Part shown: piece after piece, positions 58,729 through 64,000 of the stretch | Numbering within the stretch: the stretch's first letter is position 1 | How the letters are laid out: every line of letters begins with the position of its first letter | Assembly (NCBI RefSeq): GCF_001305675.1 | Contig: NZ_CP011853.1 | Coordinates: forward strand, 4,154,001 to 4,218,000 | Direction: 5' to 3' | Length of the DNA: 64,000 bases | Origin: Gordonia phthalatica | GTDB lineage: Bacteria; Actinomycetota; Actinomycetes; Mycobacteriales; Mycobacteriaceae | Made by a program: the position numbers and the translations under genes | Notes under the pieces: generated by a model | Databases searched by the model: none | Told to the model about the DNA's origin: nothing | What the model saw: only the letters and a program-made list of their open reading frames with translations

Positions 58729-60981
58729 TCAGCTTCGTCGCGAGCGGAACCCGCGCAGGCGCAGGCTGTTGGCCACGACGAAGACCGACGAGAAGGCCAT
58801 CGCCAGACCCGCCATCATCGGGTTCAGCAGAGCCGCCGCGGCGAGCGGGAGCGCCGCCACGTTGTAGGCGAAGGCCCAGAACAGGTTGCCCTTGATCGTC
58901 GACAGCGTCTTGCGGGAGAGGGCGATCGCGTCGACGACGGCCCACAGGTCGCCGCTGACGAGGGTCAGGTCGCCCGCCTCGATCGCGACGTCGGTGCCGG
59001 TGCCCATCGCGAGACCGAGATCGGCGGAGGCCAGGGCCGCGGCGTCGTTGACGCCGTCGCCGACCATGGCGACCACGCGGCCGGACTCCTGCAGCGAGGC
59101 GATCGCGGTCACCTTTCCGTCGGGCGTCACGTCGGCGATCACCTCGTCGATCCCGACCTGTACGGCAACATGGCGGGCGGCGCCGTCGTTGTCGCCGGTC
59201 AGCAGGACCGGACGCAGGCCCATCCGCTTCAGTTCGGCGATCGCCTCCGCGGAGGTCGGCTTCACGGTGTCGGACACGACGATCACGCCCGCGACCGCAT
59301 CGAGGTAGGTCACCACGACCGGGGTCGCACCGGCCGCCGCGGCGGCGTCGATCCGCTGCCGCATGCGGTCGTCGAGCGGGACGGGGACGTCGCGCGGGCC
59401 GGTGACCGTGACGCGGAGACCGTCGATGAAGGCGGTGACGCCCGCACCGGCCAGGTTGCGGAACTCGGCGGTCCCCGGAAGGTCGAGTCCCAGGTCGGCG
59501 GCGCGACGGACCACGGCCTTGCCGATCGGGTGCTCCGAGTTCGCCTCGACGGCGGCGGCCCGCGCCAACAGGTCTGCCTCGTCGACGCCGTCGGCGGGAA
59601 TCAGCTCGGTCACGGCCATCTCGCCGGTCGTGACGGTGCCGGTCTTGTCGAGCGCGACGGTGTCGACCCGGCGGGTGGACTCCAGCACCTCGGGCCCCTT
59701 CAGCAGGATGCCGAGCTGTGCGCCGCGCCCGGTGCCGACCATCAGTGCGGTGGGGGTCGCGAGGCCGAGGGCGCACGGGCAGGCGATGACCAGGACCGAG
59801 ACGGCCGCGGTCAGCGCGAGGGTCACTCCCCCGCCGACACCGAGCCAGAAGCCGAGCACTCCGACGGCGATCGCGATGACGACCGGGACGAAGTACGCGG
59901 AGATCCGGTCGGCCAGCCGCTGGACCTGCGCCTTGCCGGCCTGGGCATCGGCGACCATCTTGGCCATGTGGGCCAGCGCGGTGTCCGCGCCGACGGCCTT
60001 GGCCTCCACCTCCAGGCGACCGTGGGCATTGACGGTGCCGCCGACCACGGCGTCGCCCTCGGCGACCTCGACGGGGATCGACTCACCGGTGAGCATCGAC
60101 TGGTCGACGGCGGACGCGCCGGCGACCACCTGACCGTCGGTGGCGATCTTCTCACCCGGCCGCACCACGAAACGCTCCCCGACCTTCAGGTCGGCGATCG
60201 GCACGGTGATCTCGCGGCCGTCGCGAACGACGGTCACGTCCTTGGCGCCGACCTCGGCGAGGGCGCGCAGCGCGTCGCCCGCACGGAGCTTGGAGCGCTT
60301 CTCGAAGTAGCGTCCGGCCAGCAGGAAGGTGGTGACGCCCGCTGCGGCCTCGAGGTAGATGTTCGACGACCCGTCGCCGCGGGAGGCGACGAGATCGAAT
60401 CCGTGGGTCATGCCGGGCACGCCGGCGTCGCCCCAGAAGAGCGCGTAGACCGACCACCCGAAGGCGGCGAGGGTGCCGACCGAGATCAGCGTGTCCATGG
60501 TGGTGGTGCCGTGGCGCGCGGTCGCGAGCGCGGCGCGATGGAAGGGCAGGGCGCCCCACACCACCACGGGCGCGGCGAGCGTCAGGGACAACCACTGCCA
60601 GTAGGTGAACTGCCAGGCCGGAACCATCGCGAGGACGATGACCGGCACGGTCAGGACCGCGGACACGATGAGCCGCTGTCGCAGGGCGGCGAGTTCGGTC
60701 TCGGCGCGCGACGGCGCGGGTGCGTCGTCGTCGCCCACGGGTTCGGCGGACGGCGGGACCACCCGGGTCGCGTCGTAGCCCGCCGCGCGGACCGCGTCGA
60801 TCAGCGAGTCCGGGGTCACCCCGTCCTCGTACTCGACGTGCGCCTGCTCGGTCGCGTAGTTGACGGTCGCGGTGACGCCGTCGAGTTTGTTGAGCTTGCG
60901 TTCGATCCGGTTGGCGCACGACGCGCAGGTCATGCCGATCAATTCCAGATCGACTTCGCGGTCGGCGATCGACTGCGTCAT
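58729..60981 (-). CDS. copA: Copper-translocating P1B-type ATPase
   Basis: 750 residues from ATG 60981. An N-terminal heavy-metal domain with GMTCASC (Cys19, Cys22), eight TM helices, TGES actuator motif, intramembrane CPC (Cys401-Cys403), phosphorylation motif DKTGT (Asp445), and GDGVNDAAAL hinge. It exports Cu(I) from the cytosol using ATP. Last gene of the csoR-copZ-small ORF-copA operon; its ATG shares one base with the upstream stop (TGATG). Confidence 0.96.
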   Translation of the reverse strand: MTQSIADREVDLELIGMTCASCANRIERKLNKLDGVTATVNYATEQAHVEYEDGVTPDSLIDAVRAAGYDATRVVPPSAEPVGDDDAPAPSRAETELAALRQRLIVSAVLTVPVIVLAMVPAWQFTYWQWLSLTLAAPVVVWGALPFHRAALATARHGTTTMDTLISVGTLAAFGWSVYALFWGDAGVPGMTHGFDLVASRGDGSSNIYLEAAAGVTTFLLAGRYFEKRSKLRAGDALRALAEVGAKDVTVVRDGREITVPIADLKVGERFVVRPGEKIATDGQVVAGASAVDQSMLTGESIPVEVAEGDAVVGGTVNAHGRLEVEAKAVGADTALAHMAKMVADAQAGKAQVQRLADRISAYFVPVVIAIAVGVLGFWLGVGGGVTLALTAAVSVLVIACPCALGLATPTALMVGTGRGAQLGILLKGPEVLESTRRVDTVALDKTGTVTTGEMAVTELIPADGVDEADLLARAAAVEANSEHPIGKAVVRRAADLGLDLPGTAEFRNLAGAGVTAFIDGLRVTVTGPRDVPVPLDDRMRQRIDAAAAAGATPVVVTYLDAVAGVIVVSDTVKPTSAEAIAELKRMGLRPVLLTGDNDGAARHVAVQVGIDEVIADVTPDGKVTAIASLQESGRVVAMVGDGVNDAAALASADLGLAMGTGTDVAIEAGDLTLVSGDLWAVVDAIALSRKTLSTIKGNLFWAFAYNVAALPLAAAALLNPMMAGLAMAFSSVFVVANSLRLRGFRSRRS

Positions 60982-61148
60982 CAGTGCACTCCTTCCTGAT
61001 CGTGCTGCATCACGGGAGAGTGCGACGGGGCGGGAGCGTCGTCCCAGGGGCCGACGGCCGCGCCGATCCCGAAGGCGGCGCCGAAGACCACCGCGAGTCC
61101 GGCGGCGAACGCGGCGATCCGCGCGCCGGGTCTCGCCGAGACGGTCAC
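60981..61148 (-). CDS. Small membrane protein in the copper operon
   Basis: 55 residues from GTG 61148, which overlaps the copZ stop (GTGA); its TGA overlaps the copA ATG. One TM helix (IAAFAAGLAVVFGAAFGIGAAVG) is followed by a short tail containing H-S-P-V-M-Q-H-D, a Met/His cluster that could bind copper on the outer face. The gene is too short to be called by length filters; the two overlaps at exact boundaries support it. Family function unknown. Confidence 0.75.
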   Translation of the reverse strand: MTVSARPGARIAAFAAGLAVVFGAAFGIGAAVGPWDDAPAPSHSPVMQHDQEGVH

Positions 61149-61351
61149 TGGACCTGGTAGCCGGCTTCGGCGACCGCAGCGCCGACGGCGGCCGGATCGA
61201 GCGGAGCGTCACTGGTGATGTCCACGCGGCCGCTGGCCACGTCGACGTCGACCTGCTGGACGCCGGCGATCTCGGAGATCTCTTCGCGGACCGATGCGGC
61301 GCAGTGTCCGCAGGTCATGCCGGTGACGGTGATGGTGGTGTTCGCGCTCAT
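61145..61351 (-). CDS. copZ: Copper chaperone CopZ
   Basis: 68 residues, heavy-metal-associated fold with the Cu(I) motif GMTCGHC (Cys14, Cys17). It delivers copper to the N-terminal domain of CopA and to CsoR. Between csoR and the small membrane protein gene. Confidence 0.93.
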   Translation of the reverse strand: MSANTTITVTGMTCGHCAASVREEISEIAGVQQVDVDVASGRVDITSDAPLDPAAVGAAVAEAGYQVQ

Positions 61352-61392
61352 GATTCTGGACTCCTCGGTGATGGTGACGGTTCTGGGACGGA

Positions 61393-61728
61393 TCAGGATT
61401 TGACGAGTCGGGTGATGGCCTTCATGGCCTCGTCGACTTTGGCCTCGGCGGCCTCGTCGCTCTCCCGCGCGGCTTCGACGACGCAGTGGTTCATATGGTC
61501 GTGCAGCAGGCCGAGTCCGACGGACTCGAGCGCCTTGGTCATCGCGGAGACCTGGGTGAGGATGTCGATGCAGTACGCCTCCTCCTCCACCATCCGCTGC
61601 AGTCCGCGGGCCTGCCCCTCGATCAGCTTGAGCCGCCTGATGAACTTGGCCTTCTCGGGCAGGTAGCCGTGACCGGCGTGATCGTGGCCCGCGTGATCGT
61701 GCGCCGCGGACTGTTCCTTGTCGGTCAT
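61393..61728 (-). CDS. csoR: Copper-sensing repressor CsoR
   Basis: 111 residues. The Cys-His-Cys Cu(I) triad is conserved with exact spacing: Cys53, His78, Cys82. The N-terminus has a His-rich stretch (HDHAGHDHAGH) that may add copper binding. Apo-CsoR represses the operon; two matching palindromes lie upstream. First gene of the copper operon. Confidence 0.94.
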   Translation of the reverse strand: MTDKEQSAAHDHAGHDHAGHGYLPEKAKFIRRLKLIEGQARGLQRMVEEEAYCIDILTQVSAMTKALESVGLGLLHDHMNHCVVEAARESDEAAEAKVDEAMKAITRLVKS

Positions 61729-61740
61729 CTCGCCTCCTTC

Positions 61741-61759
61741 GATACCCCCGTTGGGTATC
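61741..61759. promoter_or_regulatory. CsoR operator, proximal
   Basis: GATACCC-CCGTT-GGGTATC, perfect 7-bp arms, 12 bp upstream of the csoR start. The TACCC/GGGTA form is typical for CsoR. Confidence 0.8.
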
Positions 61760-61795
61760 TCGAAGACAGTTCTACTCCGAATTTCGACGCATGTC

Positions 61796-61810
61796 TACCC
61801 CTAGGGGGTA
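61796..61810. promoter_or_regulatory. CsoR operator, distal
   Basis: TACCCC-TAG-GGGGTA, perfect arms, 67 bp upstream of csoR and 28 bp downstream of the end of the upstream gene. Confidence 0.75.
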
Positions 61811-61838
61811 TCAATCCTGCGGGTAGCGCGGACTCGGA

Positions 61839-63086
61839 TCAGCGGTTGCGCAAGATGTCGGAGAGACGCGCAAGCGCCTGCCCGACATCCTGCAACGCGG
61901 CGGAGACCTCACCGTCTGCTTCCGGCAGCGCGCGGAGCCGATCGGCCGCGTCCTCCACCGCCGACGTCACCGACTCCAGGTCGTCTCCATCGACGGCCAG
62001 GCGGCGGCGCGCCGTGGGCACCCCCATCCGGACCGGATCGTCGTTCGAGGAGATCACCTGCACCATCGGCGTGGTCAGCACCGATGCGGCTCCGGGCCGG
62101 ACCTCCATCCAGCACGAACCGGGCGGCACGTCCTCCGCGGCGGGATCCGGCTCGGCCTCGACGACCGCACCGTGGCGTCCGGTCGTCGGCTCAGTCGAGC
62201 GATCACGCTTCGCACGACGACGGCCGCGAGCCGGATCCGGGACCTCCTCGACGTCGATGATCTCGTCGTCCTGCGCTTCGGCGGGTTCGAACCGATCCGG
62301 ACCAGAAACGACCACCTCGCGGTCGACCGGATTCGCGAGGTGGTGCTCCGCCACGTACTCGCCGCGCGAATCGGGCCACGACGGAGCGACGCTGCGGAAA
62401 CTCCCCTCCGGGAACGCGAGGAGTTCGGTGTGCGGCAGGTCCTTCAGCGAGGGCATGCCCGCAAAGAGCGCGTCGAGCGACGCCACGCTGATCGACTCGT
62501 CCTCGGGAGGCAACGGCGGCAGGTGCGCCGGACCCGCATGGGGACGAGGCGCCGTCGCCCCGACCGGATTCGGCGAGGCGGGTCCGGCGGCGGGCATCCA
62601 CGGGGGCGCGACGGGCCGAGGCTCCGGCGGAACCGCCTGCGACGGGATCGAGTCTCGTCCGCCATGGCGTCCGACACCATCCGGTCCGGACGGCCTCATC
62701 TCATGCCTCCCACTGTCCGCCTGCGCCGGAAACGGCGGTGCCGCGAAGGGCTGCGGCGACGGGTTCGCGGGGAAGTCCTCCCCGAGCGGAGCCGCGTAGC
62801 GGTGGTGCCCGCCGTGTCCCGCGAAGAACATGCAGGGAGCGCCGTCGAGCGCCTGCGCGGAGCACTCGAACTCGTCGGCGAGGTTCTGGGCGCCGCGAGC
62901 GTAGTCACCCCAGAGCAGCCAGCGTCGTCGACCCGCGTGCTGCTGCGCGCCGTCGGAGGCGTGGGCACCGTCGTGACCTGCCGGAAGCACGCAGGCGACG
63001 AGCCAGTCATGGGTCGGAGTCAGCCGCAGCGCGGCGCGTTCCTGCACGGTGGCGACAACCGAAGACCAGCAACCGCCACTGCGCAT
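61839..63086 (-). CDS. Unknown proline-rich protein with duplicated Cys/Gly-His motifs
   Basis: 415 residues from ATG 63086, with AAAGGTGA 8 nt upstream. Near the N-terminus two related motifs occur: CVLPAGHDGAH (residues ~32-42) and CMFFAGHGGHH (~83-93), with an extra Cys before each. This C-x3-A-G-H-x-G-x-H pattern suggests a small metal-binding unit. A long Pro/Ala/Gly-rich disordered region follows (~100-215), then an acidic stretch (QDDEIIDVEEVPDP) and a C-terminal region ending in a helix (VEDAADRLRALPEADGEVSAALQDVGQALARLSDIL). Family not recognised; no signal peptide or membrane span. Confidence 0.65.
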   Translation of the reverse strand: MRSGGCWSSVVATVQERAALRLTPTHDWLVACVLPAGHDGAHASDGAQQHAGRRRWLLWGDYARGAQNLADEFECSAQALDGAPCMFFAGHGGHHRYAAPLGEDFPANPSPQPFAAPPFPAQADSGRHEMRPSGPDGVGRHGGRDSIPSQAVPPEPRPVAPPWMPAAGPASPNPVGATAPRPHAGPAHLPPLPPEDESISVASLDALFAGMPSLKDLPHTELLAFPEGSFRSVAPSWPDSRGEYVAEHHLANPVDREVVVSGPDRFEPAEAQDDEIIDVEEVPDPARGRRRAKRDRSTEPTTGRHGAVVEAEPDPAAEDVPPGSCWMEVRPGAASVLTTPMVQVISSNDDPVRMGVPTARRRLAVDGDDLESVTSAVEDAADRLRALPEADGEVSAALQDVGQALARLSDILRNR

Positions 63087-63173
63087 CGCAACATCACCTT
63101 TCCCGGGGAACCTCTGCTGCGACGAGTCTACGGACGACCTCCGACAGAGGCCACACCCTGGCACGTCTCCGAT

Positions 63174-64000
63174 TCAGCCGATCGGAACGGCGGCCACCAT
63201 CTCGTCGTCGACGAACCGGAAGCGCCGGGGAACGCCGACGGCGGCGGTGTCGGGGAAGTCCGCCCGGTAGTGGCAGCCGCGCGACTCCTCGCGGGCGCGC
63301 GCCGCGGCGACCACCGCGCGGGCGGTCAGCGTCAGATTCGCGTCCTCGGCATCGGCCGCCGTGTCCAGTCTCCGAACGGGGGCGGCCTCGAGCAGCGCCG
63401 CGACCTCGTCCAGACCGGCCGCCGAACGATCGAGTGCGACCTTCGACGACATCGCGTCTTGAAGGGCCGTGCGATCGCACGCGGGCAGGGCCGTGAGCGA
63501 CGGGACGTCGCCGATCGGGACCGCGGGCTCGGCGGCCGAGGCGCGAGCCGTCGCCCGGCCCATCACCAAGCCCTCCAGCAGGCTGTTGGACGCCAGCCGG
63601 TTGGCACCGTGCAGACCGGTCCGCGCCACCTCGCCCGCCGCGTAGAGGCCGGGAACGCTGGTGCGGCCGTCGCCGTCGGTCACCACACCGCCGCACAGAT
63701 AGTGGGCGCCGGGGACCACCGGCAACCGTCCGTCGTCGATGCCGAGACCCGACGCGTGGACGCCGGCGGTGACGGTCGGGAATCGCTTCTCGAACTCGGC
63801 GACCGGCGAGAGGTCCAGCCAGACGTGCGGGGCACCGGTGCGCAGCATGGCCGCCGTGACGGCGCGCGCCACCACGTCGCGCGGGGCCAGGTCACCGAGC
63901 GGGTGCACGCCCTCTGTCACCGAGCGGCCGTCGACGTCGACCAGGACGCCGCCTTCGCCGCGGACCGCCTCGCTGACGAGAGTCCGACGACCGCGCGCAC
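63174..64000 (-). CDS. nadB: L-aspartate oxidase, C-terminal part (5' end beyond window)
   Basis: 275 residues are visible, with the start outside the window. Hallmarks: LVSEAVRGEGGVLVD, HPLGDLAPRDVVARAV, the FAD segment GLYAAGEVARTGLHGANRLASNSLLEGLV and a short C-terminal helical domain (RAVVAAARAREESRGCHYRADFP). It oxidises L-aspartate to iminoaspartate for NAD synthesis with NadA. nadA and nadC are not seen in the window. Confidence 0.92.
   Translation of the reverse strand, partial: ARGRRTLVSEAVRGEGGVLVDVDGRSVTEGVHPLGDLAPRDVVARAVTAAMLRTGAPHVWLDLSPVAEFEKRFPTVTAGVHASGLGIDDGRLPVVPGAHYLCGGVVTDGDGRTSVPGLYAAGEVARTGLHGANRLASNSLLEGLVMGRATARASAAEPAVPIGDVPSLTALPACDRTALQDAMSSKVALDRSAAGLDEVAALLEAAPVRRLDTAADAEDANLTLTARAVVAAARAREESRGCHYRADFPDTAAVGVPRRFRFVDDEMVAAVPIG

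Noticed and set aside
59170..60999. 609-codon plus-strand frame opposite copA
   Set aside because: It is a shadow of copA; no ribosome site or protein motif.
61741..61810. Possible iron or zinc box upstream of csoR
   Set aside because: The TACCC/GGGTA palindromes fit CsoR and the gene is csoR, so copper control explains them fully.
1..64000. tRNA, rRNA, CRISPR arrays, transposases and integrases
   Set aside because: I looked for CCA-ending cloverleaf signatures, regular repeat-spacer patterns and recombinase motifs by eye on both strands and found none. A covariance-model or profile search would be needed to be certain.

Overview
The window is high-GC DNA packed with genes on both strands. 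It reads as a chromosomal segment of a mycolic-acid actinobacterium (Mycobacteriales) of the Gordonia / Williamsia / Rhodococcus / Tsukamurella type. The main evidence is an alkB-rubredoxin-rubredoxin-rubredoxin reductase-tetR alkane operon, KstR-, IdeR- and CsoR-like operators, Ku/LigD end joining, an R2lox oxidase, an EthA-like monooxygenase, an L,D-transpeptidase lipoprotein, a PntAB transhydrogenase and many GTG starts. No rRNA, tRNA, CRISPR array, insertion sequence or intact prophage was seen.

Layout. 0-12.5 kb: a penicillin-binding-protein-like lipoprotein (cut by the window edge, with a degenerate active site), pirin, an M13 peptidase, an MMPL transporter, PadR, an FAD oxidase, a DMT exporter with its LysR regulator, R2lox and an L,D-transpeptidase. 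12.7-18 kb: an HsaD-like hydrolase behind a KstR-type palindrome, then the translationally coupled alkane hydroxylase operon and an SGNH hydrolase. 18-20.6 kb: an operon of four tiny unknown genes, one interrupted by an in-frame amber codon, and a membrane protein carrying a pseudokinase. 20.7-32.8 kb: fadA-fadB with a tandem-domain TetR regulator, a ROK regulator, a histidine phosphatase, an acyl-CoA dehydrogenase/phosphotransferase pair, two TetR genes and an MpaB-family oxygenase. 32.8-42.7 kb: a lactate-2-monooxygenase-like enzyme, a CopD protein with an IdeR-like box, an EthA-like BVMO, ku and ligD back to back, a hicAB locus whose toxin gene carries an amber codon, a deazaflavin nitroreductase and a CHAP protein. 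42.8-51.3 kb: a flavin monooxygenase with a divergent GAF regulator, a cyclic-nucleotide-phosphodiesterase-like protein, an ERCC4 nuclease fused to an Lsr2-type DNA-binding tail, a DUF445 protein, and a locus made of a PhaR-domain protein between two small granule-protein-like genes that share a palindromic promoter module. 51.3-64 kb: pntAB, a KstR-box FAD dehydrogenase, an AlbA_2/Schlafen-like regulator of foreign character, ferritin with an IdeR-like box, the csoR-copZ-small ORF-copA copper operon, an unknown proline-rich protein with repeated Cys/His motifs, and the C-terminal part of nadB.

Together the genes describe a hydrophobic-carbon specialist. Terminal alkane oxidation feeds beta-oxidation (FadAB, acyl-CoA dehydrogenase), steroid-type catabolism is suggested by the KstR boxes, and storage-granule control is suggested by the PhaR locus. 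Metal homeostasis (Fe, Cu) and redox balance (PntAB) surround them. The least explained parts are the shared operator module around the PhaR locus, the four-gene small-protein operon, the pseudokinase membrane protein, the nuclease-Lsr2 fusion, and two frames interrupted by TAG.
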